Shown here in pieces: positions 10,141 through 19,438 of a stretch of 64,000 nucleotides of DNA (positions within the stretch are counted from its first letter, which is position 1; each line of letters opens with the position of its first letter). Source of the DNA: Bacillus oleivorans (lineage in GTDB: Bacteria; Bacillota; Bacilli; Bacillales; JC228); NCBI RefSeq assembly GCF_900207585.1, contig NZ_OAOP01000011.1, positions 82,062 to 146,061 on the forward strand. The letters are read 5' to 3'. Position numbers and translations under genes: made by a program. The notes under the pieces were generated by a model that was not told where the DNA came from, made no database searches, and saw nothing but the letters and a program-made list of their open reading frames with translations.

Positions 10141-10224
10141 AAGTTTACTCTACCCATATACTCTGCATGAATGTCCAAGCATGAAATCCTCGCCCTCACA
10201 AAAAACAGAACAGTCAGTAAACTT
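10141..10224. repeat. inverted repeat AAGTTTACT/AGTAAACTT in the yuiD leader
   Basis: Perfect 9-base arms at 10141-10149 and 10216-10224 flank 66 bases between the divergent aminopeptidase and yuiD genes. In RNA from the plus strand this could close a structured leader about 47 bases before the yuiD start. The inner sequence matches no riboswitch class I recognise. Confidence 0.4.
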
Positions 10225-10271
10225 AATTGTGTAATAAAACCTTAGTTTTTATTGGAAAAGGTGGACACAAC

Positions 10272-10727
10272 ATGGTATTATTTCAAAATTTCCCTTTAAT
10301 TGCTGCGATTTTAGCAATCATTTTTGCCCAATTTGTCAAAATCCCCATCGCATTTATCACAACACAAAAATGGGACTGGTCTCTTTTTAATAGTACAGGC
10401 GGCATGCCAAGCAGCCACTCTGCCGCAGTCACAGCTCTGACTACTGGAGTAGCCCTTGAAGAAGGAATGGGCTCTACTCTCTTTGCTGTTTCTGCCGTCT
10501 TTGCAATTATTGTCATGTACGATTCTTCCGGGGTTCGGAGACAAACCGGTGAACAGGCAATTGCCATTAATCAGCTTATGAAGGACTTTCAAAGAATCGT
10601 TCGTGAACCTAAACATGCCAAACCTCTAAAGGAGCTTAAGGAAGTCTTAGGTCACAAACCAATTGAAGTATTCTTTGGAGCATTAACTGGAATCATCTTA
10701 ACTCTTTTTCTTCATATCTTGTTTTAA
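10272..10727 (+). CDS. yuiD: divergent PAP2-like membrane phosphatase (DUF212), YuiD
   Basis: 151 residues, three to four membrane helices. Contains GGMPSSHSAAVTAL and a later DSSGVRRQTGEQA motif, both typical of the DUF212 family, a divergent acid phosphatase/VanZ-related group. The ATG at 10272 (MVLFQNFPL) is preferred over one 45 bases upstream because AAAGGTGGACAC precedes it. The reaction is not established; a lipid phosphate substrate is a family-based guess. Confidence 0.85.
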   Translation: MVLFQNFPLIAAILAIIFAQFVKIPIAFITTQKWDWSLFNSTGGMPSSHSAAVTALTTGVALEEGMGSTLFAVSAVFAIIVMYDSSGVRRQTGEQAIAINQLMKDFQRIVREPKHAKPLKELKEVLGHKPIEVFFGALTGIILTLFLHILF

Positions 10728-10731
10728 ATAT

Positions 10732-10768
10732 GAAAAAAGCGCTACAAATAGGAGTAGCGCTTTTTTCA
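10732..10768. terminator. bidirectional terminator
   Basis: GAAAAAAGCGCTAC / GTAGCGCTTTTTTC with an 8-base loop, between the convergent yuiD gene and the papain-fold gene. A and T runs on both sides allow use in both directions. Confidence 0.85.
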
Positions 10769-10794
10769 TGGTTGATAATAAACAAATAAGTGCA

Positions 10795-11355
10795 TTAATA
10801 ACCTGATAGGATAATAGGTTTATCGAGTATTTCATAATACTCATGCAAATTACCTTCAAAAATGGGATTAAGAATGGGTAGAGTTTGAATCTCGTGCGGA
10901 GCTATAAGGGCATGCGGTTTTCCGAATTGATAAATGCCGGCCTGTTCTAAAATAAAGGCAATAAACTGGGAACAGAAATATCGCTGACCGTGTTCAATTG
11001 ATATATTAAGAACTATCCCAAGAATCCCGAAATAATTATACTTAAACTTATCCGAGTTTTCCTTCATCTCGACTAAATATTGATTAATGATCTCCCATTG
11101 ATCATCCGTTACAGTTAAGGAGCATAACAGACAGCGAATGTCTGACTTTTTAGCGAATATCCCCTGTTTGGGATGTTCCTGAACAAACCCCCCTGATAGC
11201 GGGTTATTTATTTTTTTGCGGCCAAAGCTATACATTTCTCTAAAATCATTCGATAAAACGATCGAAACATGATTATATTTAGCTTTTGTAAAGAGACGGA
11301 TAGATTTAGCAATCCATGTTTCAGGATCTGTAAATAAAATATAAATTTCTTTCAT
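10795..11355 (-). CDS. YiiX/NlpC-P60-like (permuted papain fold) protein
   Basis: 186 residues without a signal peptide. Near residue 28 a His in YNHVSIVL and near residue 128 a Cys in RYFCSQFIAFIL follow the His-then-Cys order of circularly permuted NlpC/P60 (YiiX/YaeF-like) enzymes, which act as thiol hydrolases or lipid-modifying enzymes. The start has AAGAGGTATAGT upstream. It stands alone between yuiD and yuiC. The exact substrate is not deducible. Confidence 0.65.
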   Translation of the reverse strand: MKEIYILFTDPETWIAKSIRLFTKAKYNHVSIVLSNDFREMYSFGRKKINNPLSGGFVQEHPKQGIFAKKSDIRCLLCSLTVTDDQWEIINQYLVEMKENSDKFKYNYFGILGIVLNISIEHGQRYFCSQFIAFILEQAGIYQFGKPHALIAPHEIQTLPILNPIFEGNLHEYYEILDKPIILSGY

Positions 11356-11530
11356 ACTATACCTCTTTAAAGATTTATATTAAAAAACCGATTATTTCTT
11401 AATCTGGGTATTAAATGGAATGCTCTCTAAGTATACGATAAATTTCTTCATTTGTTTTCATTTTTAAAAATTTTTATTTTCCATTTTCTCTAATAAACGA
11501 AAAAAATTGCTAAAACCCTCACTTTTTTTT

Positions 11531-11562
11531 AAAAAAATAACCTCCTGTTTTTCACAGGAAGT
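11531..11562 (-). terminator. terminator of yuiC
   Basis: On the minus strand TCCTGT-GAAAA-ACAGGA is followed by TTATTTTTTT, 22 bases after the yuiC stop. Confidence 0.7.
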
Positions 11563-11581
11563 CAGTTCATCTCTTTTCAAA

Positions 11582-12286
11582 CTAATTTCTATTCGCTTTT
11601 GTATATTGATGTCGAAACACTTGCATCGCTTCATTTTCATTTAAAGCTTGGAGATCCTTTTCAGTAAGGGTTCCGTCACCCATTTCTACAACATACACTT
11701 CCACAGTTTTTTTACCCCATTGATCATAGACGTCATCTACTGTCTCGTAAAACAAATCTAATCGGTCCCCTTTGATCGCAGAACCTTTATCTGCGACAAC
11801 ACCATAGCCATAACCAGGGATAAACAAAATAGTCCCAATTGGGAATACCCTTAAATCTGCGGCTACCGTTGAGTATAAGTCCCGTTTTACCTTAACGCCC
11901 GAATATGTAATTCCATAAGAGGGATGACCCGGGCTTTTACCTGTCGATTCTACACCTGCTGTATATCCAGTTGCTACAACCGTTCTCTTAGGGTACTGCG
12001 ACCAATCAATCGCTTCTTCTAATGTAGGCGGTTCGGAAACCACAGGCTTGGCAGATGAAATCAAAAGCTCAGAACCCGCTGTTCTGTTTAAGGCCTTTAA
12101 GGTAAGACCTGATGCTCGGTATCTATGATTTTCGTAAATTTTTTCTGTATTGGAACGTTCCAAATCAAACTGGGATACCCAAGGGGATACATACGCACTT
12201 GCCTTTGCACCAGAGACAAATTGAAAAGTCGTCCATAAAGCTAAAACTACTAACACAGCCATCCATAATTTTTTATAGTTTACCAT
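11582..12286 (-). CDS. yuiC: 3D-domain protein YuiC, putative peptidoglycan lytic enzyme
   Basis: 234 residues with an N-terminal membrane/signal segment (residues 8-28) and a C-terminal 3D domain, named for three conserved Asp. Seen: [17 protein letters not shown] near 107, then [18 protein letters not shown] near 165 with the catalytic-type Asp residues. B. subtilis YuiC is a stationary-phase survival (Sps) protein of the MltA-like fold that forms anhydro-muropeptides. The start follows GGGAGGAGTG. No neighbouring operon partner. Confidence 0.82.
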   Translation of the reverse strand: MVNYKKLWMAVLVVLALWTTFQFVSGAKASAYVSPWVSQFDLERSNTEKIYENHRYRASGLTLKALNRTAGSELLISSAKPVVSEPPTLEEAIDWSQYPKRTVVATGYTAGVESTGKSPGHPSYGITYSGVKVKRDLYSTVAADLRVFPIGTILFIPGYGYGVVADKGSAIKGDRLDLFYETVDDVYDQWGKKTVEVYVVEMGDGTLTEKDLQALNENEAMQVFRHQYTKANRN

Positions 12287-12474
12287 CTAGATTTTCACTC
12301 CTCCCTGGACATATTCCTTTCCGATTTAGAGGGAAAATATACAAGGAGAGTTAAATTTATTTAAAAATTTGAAAATTCTGTTTCAATATAAACATAGGTT
12401 AAAAGCCTTTAAAACCGCTAAAATACAAGTACGAAACCTAATAACACTGCGTTGCCAGATTAAAAAATTATAAA

Positions 12475-12506
12475 TAAAAAAACGGTGGATCCACCGTTTT
12501 TTTAAA
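12475..12506 (-). terminator. terminator of yuiB
   Basis: Perfect palindrome AAAACGGTGGATCCACCGTTTT with flanking A and T runs, directly overlapping the end of yuiB. It can work in both directions. Confidence 0.8.
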
Positions 12507-12828
12507 ACATTCGATATCCGCGTTTTCTTAAAGCAATAATGACGATACCTGCTGTGATGGCCCCGGCAAATCCGCTCACTAAAATAACGATATCAACCAG
12601 GTGTAAAGAGACTATATTCTCCCACAAATTAGTAAAGCTTCCGCCAGGAGATAAAAAGTAATCTACAAAGCGAATATCATCAATAATCATAAGCGCTACG
12701 ATCGGAAAAATAATCGCCATGATCCATGACATTCTTAAAATCATATTTAATAAAAAACCGATTCCGAAAAAAAGAATAAAAAATAATACAACTGAAATTA
12801 TGACTGCCGGAATACTCATTTGTTCCAT
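12502..12828 (-). CDS. yuiB: YuiB-like membrane protein
   Basis: 108 residues with three or four hydrophobic segments: residues 8-35, 35-50 and 78-100, ending in RKRGYRMF. AGAGGTG lies 10 bases before the first ATG. Its place between yuiC and the CxxC gene yuiA matches the B. subtilis yuiABC group. Function unknown. Confidence 0.7.
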   Translation of the reverse strand: MEQMSIPAVIISVVLFFILFFGIGFLLNMILRMSWIMAIIFPIVALMIIDDIRFVDYFLSPGGSFTNLWENIVSLHLVDIVILVSGFAGAITAGIVIIALRKRGYRMF

Positions 12829-12997
12829 ATGCAGACAAACACCTCTTTCACGTTAACAAGTTTTAGTGTAATGAAAGAAGCAAAGACAGTCAATGAATAA
12901 GATTGAACATTTGTGGACAATTTTTAACTATATATAAACAAAAAAAATTCCGTAACAACGGAAAAATCGGTAATCATAATTTGAAGATGTTCGTATA

Positions 12998-13129
12998 CTA
13001 AGAAGCCTCTTTTTTCTTGCCGGTACCGCTGCAGCAAGGGCAGGTTTCAGAACCGCCGAGTAATAATTGAAAATATCCTTTTCCTGAACAGTAATCACAT
13101 TCTTTACCAGTCTGGCTGTTGATTAGCAT
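12998..13129 (-). CDS. yuiA: YuiA-type CxxC zinc-ribbon mini-protein
   Basis: 43 residues, start MLINSQTGKECDYC, with an AAAGGAG site in good position. Two cysteine pairs, CDYCSGKG and CPCCSGTG, are in the CxxCxGxG form of the DnaJ zinc centre, spaced so that one zinc could be held. Upstream of yuiB on the same strand, as in B. subtilis where YuiA is a similarly tiny protein. Reading of both cysteine motifs and of the ribosome site makes this a confident gene; the role is unknown. Confidence 0.75.
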   Translation of the reverse strand: MLINSQTGKECDYCSGKGYFQLLLGGSETCPCCSGTGKKKEAS

Positions 13130-13279
13130 AAGGTACACTCCTTTTTAAGGTTTTGTGATGCTACTATATCAGGATTTTTTTTATTGGAAAAGGCGTAGAA
13201 ACAGGCACATTTCCTTATGTAAACGCATTCAATAATAGTTTTCTTCATTTTGCTAATTGTTTCTTAATTTTTCTGAAGA

Positions 13280-13771
13280 TTACAAAAACAAATGATAAGC
13301 AGTGTAACCAAAGTGCTCTCCTGGATTTTCTTCATATTTCCCTTTTAAAATAACTCCATTCGATTTTTTGCAAAAATACTTGACTAACAAAGATGCATCC
13401 GGATCGTTGATCATTTCATCCGGACACATAAAGCGAGCTTCCATAATTTCTTTCTCCTGCACCTGAATGGAGCCTGCAACCGGCTTTAAACGAAATATAA
13501 TCATATTGTCGCTAATCCGATTTTCAATGACCCCCGTTCTTACTCCTAAGCATCCTATCACTTCAGCATGAATACCCGTTTCTTCTAACACTTCTCTAAC
13601 CGCTGCCTGATCAGCTGTTTCGGATTCTTTTACAAAACCAGCCGGAAAGGACCAGACACCCTTTAGACCGCTATATGCTTTTTTCACAACAAGAAATCTG
13701 CCAGTCTCATCAACGACAACAGCTGATACACCTAACCACACGTTTCCCCGTTTGGCACTGTTCTCATTCAT
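13280..13771 (-). CDS. NUDIX hydrolase
   Basis: 163 residues. The Nudix box runs from residue 44: GFVKESETADQAAVREVLEE then TGI, fitting Gx5Ex7REUxEExGU, which binds the divalent metal for cleavage of a nucleoside-diphosphate-linked compound. GGGGGAG precedes the ATG. Single gene; substrate not predictable. B. subtilis YtkD/MutT relatives share only the box. Confidence 0.85.
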   Translation of the reverse strand: MNENSAKRGNVWLGVSAVVVDETGRFLVVKKAYSGLKGVWSFPAGFVKESETADQAAVREVLEETGIHAEVIGCLGVRTGVIENRISDNMIIFRLKPVAGSIQVQEKEIMEARFMCPDEMINDPDASLLVKYFCKKSNGVILKGKYEENPGEHFGYTAYHLFL

Positions 13772-13826
13772 CTGTTACTCCCCCTCATCCAATCTATAAG
13801 CATATTTTAACAGTTATCGATCATAT

Positions 13827-13855
13827 AAAAAAAGGCTGCTGCAATGGCAGCAACC
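13827..13855 (-). terminator. terminator of yumB
   Basis: Minus strand TGCTGC-CATT-GCAGCA then CCTTTTTTT, 17 bases past the yumB stop. Confidence 0.8.
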
Positions 13856-13871
13856 CTAGCGTTTCTAACTA

Positions 13872-15089
13872 TTAAAAGAAATTAAATTTTCCTTTTTTCA
13901 GTACAAGTCCAGGTCCGCCAATCATGAACAGAGCACGGTTATCAACGACCTTTTTCATAAAAGCAGCTTTAGAACCTGTAATCTTCTTGCCGAATACAAC
14001 ACCCACTCCATCATCATGACCAAGTGAACAAACAGTACCTTTATCATCAAATTTAAACTCTTGAAGATTTCCTTTTCCGCGAACAAGAGTCACAAGATTA
14101 TTAGCACATAGTTCACCTTGCTGCATAGAAATTTGTGCAGTTGGAGGATATGGACGATTAATTTCTTCATTGATCATAAGTGCACAGTCACCAATGATAA
14201 ATACGTCATTATGTCCAGGAGCCGAAAGTGTTTTTTCAACTTTTACACGGCCTCTCATTGCTTCAAAGCCAGATTCCTCAACAATAGAATTTCCTCTTAC
14301 ACCAGCAGCCCAAACAACTGTTTTCGCTTTAATTTCTTCAACATCATTTTCACCTTTCGCAACGATAAAGCCATCAGGTGTACATTCTTTAATCGCTGTT
14401 CCGATCTTGAATTCAACACCTTTTCTTTCAAGATGAGAAACCGCGTAATCAACTAGCTCAGGATCAAATCCAGGTAAAGCAGTTGGTGCAGCCTCTACAC
14501 AAATAATTTTTACTTTATGGTAATCGATATCGTATTCTTTACAAAGATCAGGCACACGGTTTGCTAATTCACCTAAGAATTCTATTCCGGTAAATCCAGC
14601 TCCCCCAACTACAATTCTAAGGCGGGTGTCGTCTTTTTCTGCTTCGTTGTTGTAAGTAGCAAATTGGTACTCAATATGTTCTCTAAGCTGTCTGGCAGAG
14701 TTGACATTAGAAATCATGAAAGCGTATTCATGCAGACCTTTGATTCCAAATGTTTCTGGCTCAGCACCCAGGGCAACAACTAGATAATCGTATGATAATT
14801 CCTGTCCTTCAAGGACAACTTTTTTATCAGCTGTGCTGATTTTTTGCACCGTGTCTTGAATAAATGTTACTTTATTTTTGTCAATAACGCTTGCAACGTC
14901 ATAGCGGACTTTATCATGATGTAGAGTTCCAGCAGATGCTTCATGTAGCCATGTAGTTTCATAATGGTAATCATTTTTGTTTACTAAAAAAATCTCTGCT
15001 TCATTTACTCCTAGTTGCTTTTGAAGACGAGTGGCTACCATGAGTCCACCGTATCCAGCCCCTAGAATAACAATATTAGGCTTTTTCAA
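13872..15089 (-). CDS. yumB: type II NADH dehydrogenase (NDH-2), YumB
   Basis: About 405 residues; a peripheral membrane flavoprotein that passes electrons from NADH to menaquinone without pumping protons. Seen: N-terminal FAD Rossmann motif [13 protein letters not shown]-binding [13 protein letters not shown] near residue 160, and FIIGDCAL near 300. The start is set at the TTG at 15089 because AAAGGTGG lies 11 bases before it; a GTG further upstream would overlap that site. Faces yumC in a 414-base divergent gap. Length is normal for NDH-2. Confidence 0.92.
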   Translation of the reverse strand: MKKPNIVILGAGYGGLMVATRLQKQLGVNEAEIFLVNKNDYHYETTWLHEASAGTLHHDKVRYDVASVIDKNKVTFIQDTVQKISTADKKVVLEGQELSYDYLVVALGAEPETFGIKGLHEYAFMISNVNSARQLREHIEYQFATYNNEAEKDDTRLRIVVGGAGFTGIEFLGELANRVPDLCKEYDIDYHKVKIICVEAAPTALPGFDPELVDYAVSHLERKGVEFKIGTAIKECTPDGFIVAKGENDVEEIKAKTVVWAAGVRGNSIVEESGFEAMRGRVKVEKTLSAPGHNDVFIIGDCALMINEEINRPYPPTAQISMQQGELCANNLVTLVRGKGNLQEFKFDDKGTVCSLGHDDGVGVVFGKKITGSKAAFMKKVVDNRALFMIGGPGLVLKKGKFNFF

Positions 15090-15425
15090 CAGTATCACTT
15101 CCACCTTTTTTGATATATTTTTTCATAAAAAGGGTCATTTCATGTTCCCATATCTTAATTATTCGTTTGTGATGAATTTCACTTATGAGTGCAAAAAAAT
15201 GGCGGATGAAATAGAACCCCTAAACACCTTAGTTTAATCCCACAGTCTCATACTTCACAAAAAAATGATTGGCGCTTGTGATAAGACGAACGACCAACTG
15301 TAAAAAATTTATCAATAATTGTCATAAAATCTTAACAATATCTCCGTTACCATCATATGATTTTTTCACAGTCTTTTCAAGCATCAACCTTTAATTTAGA
15401 ATATTAAGAAAAAGGTTTGGGCATG

Positions 15426-15454
15426 TTGGTATTAATAACGTGCCAATCTATGAT
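15426..15454 (+). promoter_or_regulatory. sigma-A-type promoter of yumC
   Basis: TTGGTA, 17 bases, TATGAT, lying 50 bases upstream of the yumC start. The -35 box and spacer also form a loose palindrome TTGG...CCAA (15426-15446), a possible operator. The remainder of the 414-base yumB-yumC gap (15090-15503) is AT-rich with no gene that I can support. Confidence 0.55.
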
Positions 15455-15503
15455 ATGATAGAGGAGTAAATTTGCGATGGGACTTATGTTAGGGGGATAT
15501 ACA

Positions 15504-16496
15504 ATGGAACGTACAGTTTATGATATAACGGTTATTGGCGGTGGACCGACCGGCTTGTTTACTGCATTTTATGGCGGAATGAGACAGGCATCGGTAAACA
15601 TTATTGAAAGCTTACCGCAATTAGGCGGACAATTAGCTACGTTATATCCTGAAAAATACATATATGATGTGGCTGGCTTCCCAAAGATTCGCGCTCAGGA
15701 ACTTGTAAATAACTTAAAGGTGCAGCTCTCTCGTTTTGATGTTACAACCAGTTTGGAACAAACAGTTGAAAGAATTGAGAAATTAGAGGATGGCACTTTT
15801 AAACTGACTACAGATCGTGAAGAACATTTTTCAAAAAGCATTATTATTACAGCAGGTGTAGGAGCATTCCAGCCTCGCAGACTGGAATTGGAGAATACAT
15901 CAAAGTATGAAGGAAAAAATCTTCACTATTTTATAGATAATCTCCAATCCTTTGCTGGAAAAAGAGTGGTAGTATTTGGCGGTGGAGACTCTGCCGTTGA
16001 CTGGTCTCTTATGCTCGAACCGATAGCTGAGAGGGTTACGATTGTTCACAGACGGGATAAATTTAGAGCTCATGAACATAGTGTTGAGAATTTAAAAAAT
16101 AGCTCTGTTGAAATCATGACACCTTATGTTCCAGTTGAATTAATTGGAGACAATGATGAAGTGAAACAAGTCGTTTTAGAAGGCGCAAACGGCGAAGAGA
16201 AAAAAGTAATTGATGTAGATGCAGTTATTGTTAACTTTGGCTTTGTATCGTCTCTTGGACCAATTAAAGACTGGGGTTTAGAAATCCAAAAGAATTCAAT
16301 CGTCGTAAACTCCAAAATGGAGACGAATATTCCTGGTATTTATGCAGCTGGTGATATTTGCACGTATGAAGGAAAAGTGAAATTAATTGCCACTGGTTTT
16401 GGAGAAGGGCCAACAGCGGTCAATAATGCTAAATCCTTTATTGATCCAAAATCAAGAGTACAGCCATTACACAGTACATCATTGTTTAATGATTAA
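15504..16496 (+). CDS. yumC: ferredoxin/flavodoxin--NADP+ reductase, YumC
   Basis: 330 residues of the thioredoxin-reductase-like FNR family. Seen: FAD motif [15 protein letters not shown] near residue 12, NADPH motif [14 protein letters not shown] near 155, and [11 protein letters not shown] near 290; the CxxC redox centre of true thioredoxin reductases is absent, as expected for FNR. It reduces ferredoxin or flavodoxin with NADPH. ATG at 15504 is preceded by AGGGGGATATACA; an ATG 27 bases upstream lacks that spacing. Confidence 0.93.
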   Translation: MERTVYDITVIGGGPTGLFTAFYGGMRQASVNIIESLPQLGGQLATLYPEKYIYDVAGFPKIRAQELVNNLKVQLSRFDVTTSLEQTVERIEKLEDGTFKLTTDREEHFSKSIIITAGVGAFQPRRLELENTSKYEGKNLHYFIDNLQSFAGKRVVVFGGGDSAVDWSLMLEPIAERVTIVHRRDKFRAHEHSVENLKNSSVEIMTPYVPVELIGDNDEVKQVVLEGANGEEKKVIDVDAVIVNFGFVSSLGPIKDWGLEIQKNSIVVNSKMETNIPGIYAAGDICTYEGKVKLIATGFGEGPTAVNNAKSFIDPKSRVQPLHSTSLFND

Positions 16497-16606
16497 TAGA
16501 AAACGTAAGCACCCCGTTTAGCGATGTATGGACTGGACGCAGGAGCTGGGCGCATTTAAGCTAGACAGTTGTGAAAGTTCAAAGTTTATATTTTCTTGCC
16601 TTACAA

Positions 16607-16646
16607 CAAAAGGCTGTTTCCTCAGAGAGGTAAACAGCCTTTTTAT
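16607..16646. terminator. bidirectional terminator between yumC and yutM
   Basis: AAAGGCTGTTT / AAACAGCCTTT around an 11-base loop, with T-rich flanks on both strands, between convergent yumC and yutM. Confidence 0.85.
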
Positions 16647-16664
16647 ATGATCATTTTTATACCA

Positions 16665-17027
16665 TTAGCAGTTTTCTGGTGTCCCCGCGTTTTTAGCTGT
16701 TCTAAAAGAGGAGCCGCATCCACAGGAAGCAATGGCATTCGGGTTATCAATTGTAAATCCGCCACCCATTAACGATTGTTTAAAATCAATGGTAGTCCCC
16801 TTCAGGATTCCGACACTCTCTTTATCAACGACGACATTAATCCCGTACTGTTCGAATTGTACGTCATTTTCATGGACTTCTGCATCCAATCCCATTCCAT
16901 ATGAAAGACCGCTGCATCCCCCGCCTTTAACAGCAACGCGAAGAAAAGCATTTTCTTCTCCGTACTCTTTCATCATATCTTTTATTTGAAAGGCAGCAGA
17001 TTCGGTAATCGTTACAATCGCATCCAT
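16665..17027 (-). CDS. yutM: A-type Fe-S cluster carrier (HesB/IscA/ErpA), YutM
   Basis: 120 residues. The three conserved cysteines of A-type carriers are present: one in KGGGCSGLSYGM near residue 38 and two in ASCGCGSSF near residue 103. It accepts and delivers iron-sulfur clusters. The fit with nearby YutI (NifU-like) and flavin-linked redox genes suggests a shared Fe-S supply role. AGGGAGGG precedes the start. Confidence 0.92.
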   Translation of the reverse strand: MDAIVTITESAAFQIKDMMKEYGEENAFLRVAVKGGGCSGLSYGMGLDAEVHENDVQFEQYGINVVVDKESVGILKGTTIDFKQSLMGGGFTIDNPNAIASCGCGSSFRTAKNAGTPENC

Positions 17028-17254
17028 TAAAATAACCCTCCCTTATGATTATATAGTATGCAACTATTAGCTTTTTGAATAGTTTCCTTTTTTATAAGTA
17101 TAGCGTCTCTTGGAGACTGACGACAACTATCTTGATTTGTGCAAAAATTGGCTTACTCGATGTTTTTTGTTTGATATCTTTGATTAGCGGGCAGAGGGTA
17201 ATGATTAAAAAAGCTTCATCCTGCCAAGCTAATCGTAAGAATTACCGATTCCTA

Positions 17255-17283
17255 TTGTCGTTTCTTTTGATATTCGATATACT
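17255..17283 (+). promoter_or_regulatory. probable sigma-A promoter of yutJ
   Basis: TTGTCG, 17 bases, TATACT, ending 95 bases before the yutJ start. The rest of the 351-base gap 17028-17378 between divergent yutM and yutJ shows no supported gene. Confidence 0.45.
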
Positions 17284-17378
17284 TTACTATGGTAACCGAT
17301 AACATAATAAATATTTTAAATAATAATTAGAAAGTAAAACGCCGTACTTCTAGGTGAGCTCAAAAGGGGAAATTACTA

Positions 17379-18446
17379 ATGAAGCAACTCGTTATACTTG
17401 GAGGCGGTTACGGTGGCATGAGAGTGATTCAGCGCCTTCTTCCTAACCAGCTGCCCGAAGATGTCCACATAACTTTAATTGACCGTAACCCATATCATTG
17501 CCTCAAGACAGAGTACTATGCTCTTGCTGCTGGCACCATCTCTGATCATCACATCCGTGTTCCATTTCCGGAGCATCCGCGTTTAGATCTCCGTTATGGT
17601 GAAGTAAAAAACATTAATCTTGAAGAAAACAAAATAGAACTTCTCAATCAAGATCCCATTCACTATGATGATCTCATTGTTGGCCTTGGCTGTGTAGACA
17701 AATATCACAATGTACCAGGCGCAGACCAATATACTTTTAGTATCCAATCCATTGAAAGCGCCAGAAAAACCTACGAAACATTAAATAACTTATCAGCTAA
17801 TTCGGTTGTAGGAATTGTTGGAGCTGGTCTAAGCGGAGTTGAATTAGCCAGTGAGCTAAGAGAAAGTCGTCCAGACCTCCGTATTCAATTATTCGACAGG
17901 GGAGAAATAATTCTCTCTGCTTTTCCGAAACGCTTAAGTTTATATGTACAAAACTGGTTTGAAACGCATGGTGTAGAAATCATCAACAAAGCGAATATTA
18001 CAAAAGTAGAGCCTAACATATTATATAATCATGATGAACCTGTCAAATGTGATGCCATTGTTTGGACAGCTGGAATTCAGCCTAATCAGGTTGTTCAGCA
18101 AATGGAAGTCGAGAAGGATTCCCAAGGCCGTGTAGTCATTACACCACATCACAATCTTCCAGGCAACGAACATGTTTATGTGTTAGGAGACTGTGCAAGC
18201 CTCCCGCATGCACCAAGTGCTCAGTTGGCAGAAGGACAAGCAGAACAAATTGTACTGGTCCTTCTAAAGCGCTGGAAAGGGGAACCTCTGCCAGAATCAT
18301 TACCGCGCATTAAACTGAAAGGTGTACTGGGTTCACTCGGTAAAAAACATGGTTTCGGCTTAGTCGCCGATCGTGCAATTACAGGAAGAGTCGCGCGATT
18401 ATTAAAATCTGGGGTTCTCTGGATGTATAAATATCATAATGGATAA
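17379..18446 (+). CDS. yutJ: NDH-2-like NAD(P)H-quinone oxidoreductase paralogue, YutJ
   Basis: 355 residues, a second type II NADH dehydrogenase-like protein in the window. FAD motif LVILGGGYGGMRV at the N-terminus, second Rossmann motif GIVGAGLSGVELASEL near 145, and VYVLGDCASL near 265. It is about 50 residues shorter than YumB, mainly at the C-terminus where NDH-2 enzymes carry the membrane anchor, so membrane binding may differ. AAGGGGA before the ATG; strong terminator follows. Substrate and acceptor are inferred. Confidence 0.85.
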   Translation: MKQLVILGGGYGGMRVIQRLLPNQLPEDVHITLIDRNPYHCLKTEYYALAAGTISDHHIRVPFPEHPRLDLRYGEVKNINLEENKIELLNQDPIHYDDLIVGLGCVDKYHNVPGADQYTFSIQSIESARKTYETLNNLSANSVVGIVGAGLSGVELASELRESRPDLRIQLFDRGEIILSAFPKRLSLYVQNWFETHGVEIINKANITKVEPNILYNHDEPVKCDAIVWTAGIQPNQVVQQMEVEKDSQGRVVITPHHNLPGNEHVYVLGDCASLPHAPSAQLAEGQAEQIVLVLLKRWKGEPLPESLPRIKLKGVLGSLGKKHGFGLVADRAITGRVARLLKSGVLWMYKYHNG

Positions 18447-18454
18447 TTGCAATT

Positions 18455-18498
18455 AAAACAGGATTAAACCGTTTTGGTTTAGTCCTGTTTTGTTTTAT
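18455..18498 (+). terminator. terminator of yutJ
   Basis: AAAACAGGATTAAACC / GGTTTAGTCCTGTTTT, about 16 bases of stem with one mismatch, then TGTTTT. Confidence 0.9.
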
Positions 18499-18528
18499 GG
18501 GGTTACTAGCCGGGGGGTGTTATTAAGG

Positions 18529-18865
18529 ACTTTTTATTTTCTTTCGGGTCAAGTTATGTCCTTTAGATGCTGGATCAAAGACATTTATCTTCTTTCCGCA
18601 TAATTTTTGTCCTTTAGAAGCTCTTTCAATGACTTTTTTCCTCTTTCCACTAAATTATGGTCCTTAAGAAGCTCTATCAACGACCATTTTCCTCTTTCCA
18701 CTCAAATTTGGTCTTTTAGAAGCCCTATCAACGACCATTTTCCTCTTTCCACTCAAATTTGGTCTTTTAGAAGCTCTTCAAAGACTTTTTTCCTCTTTCC
18801 AACCTGCATTTGTCCTTTACAATGCTTTAATATGGACTCTTGCACCCTTCCCACCTACTTGACCC
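18529..18865. repeat. degenerate 51-bp tandem array between yutJ and yuzD
   Basis: About six and a half contiguous copies of a 51-52 bp unit. Each unit has two halves: one starting GTCCTTTAGAAGCTC and one starting GACNNTTTTCCTCTTTCC. The two central copies (about 18665-18770) are nearly identical and the edges are more diverged, as expected from unequal exchange. Because 51 is a multiple of three, one plus-strand frame stays open with a 17-residue repeat (SINDHFPLSTQIWSFRS); no ribosome site or family supports a protein. Flanked by the yutJ and yuzD terminators. Confidence 0.8.
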
Positions 18866-18901
18866 AAGCAACTTCAACTTTTTAAAACATTTATTTTAAA
18901 T

Positions 18902-18941
18902 AAAAAAACACTAGAGTTCATCAAAGAACTCCAGTGTCTTT
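18902..18941 (-). terminator. terminator of yuzD
   Basis: Minus strand ACACTGGAGTTC / GAACTCTAGTGT with a 5-base loop, followed by TTTTTTT. Confidence 0.85.
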
Positions 18942-18954
18942 ATACCTCTCTTTA

Positions 18955-19278
18955 TCAGGATGCTGGCGTATATCCGTGTGTTTCCATTTCAGCAAAAATA
19001 GTTTTAAGCTTTGGATTTCCTTCACCAACAATTTTATCATCAATCAGAATAATTGGATAAAATAAATCTTCTTCAACTACCCGCTTTGCAAATTCTTGTT
19101 TGGCTTTCTCGGCTGGCGGATTAAAAATATCAATATATTCGATTTGAAAAGGCTGATCTGGATACTTGCGGGCTATCGCTGCTTGCAGCCATTCATAAGT
19201 TTCTTTAGAAGATGGTAAATTGACACAGCTTGCACAAATCTGTTCAGCACCGTATACATATATAGATAATGGCTTCAT
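18955..19278 (-). CDS. yuzD: YuzD-like thioredoxin-fold protein (DUF1462)
   Basis: 107 residues starting MKPLSIYVYGAEQICASC. The CxxC of ICASCVNLP near residue 14 lies after a first beta strand, as in thioredoxin-like folds; the rest (YPIILIDDKIVGEGNPKL) matches the YuzD/DUF1462 pattern. The ATG at 19278 is used rather than the one 9 bases upstream because AAGGAGAGG then sits 9-12 bases away. Adjacent to and divergent from yutI, so a link to Fe-S or redox chemistry is plausible but inferred. Confidence 0.8.
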   Translation of the reverse strand: MKPLSIYVYGAEQICASCVNLPSSKETYEWLQAAIARKYPDQPFQIEYIDIFNPPAEKAKQEFAKRVVEEDLFYPIILIDDKIVGEGNPKLKTIFAEMETHGYTPAS

Positions 19279-19438
19279 GAGTAGCATCCTCTCCTTACAG
19301 TCACTCCTTTTATTTTACAAGAAAAAAAATGATTTTTAAACCATTATTGGGTAAAAGGGTTTTATCAATAATATGGTTAAACAATAGATTTTTTCAGGCT
19401 TTCCTTATATAATATGAATATGGAAAGGAGAGATGGTC

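Noticed and set aside
14118..14456. Plus-strand frames inside yumB
   Set aside because: Antisense shadows of a conserved NDH-2 gene with all expected motifs on the other strand.
17075..17302. 75-codon plus-strand frame upstream of yutJ
   Set aside because: No ribosome site, odd composition, and it overlaps the likely yutJ promoter.
18607..18885. 92-residue protein with 17-residue repeats
   Set aside because: Produced by the 51-bp array; no ribosome binding site and located between two terminators.
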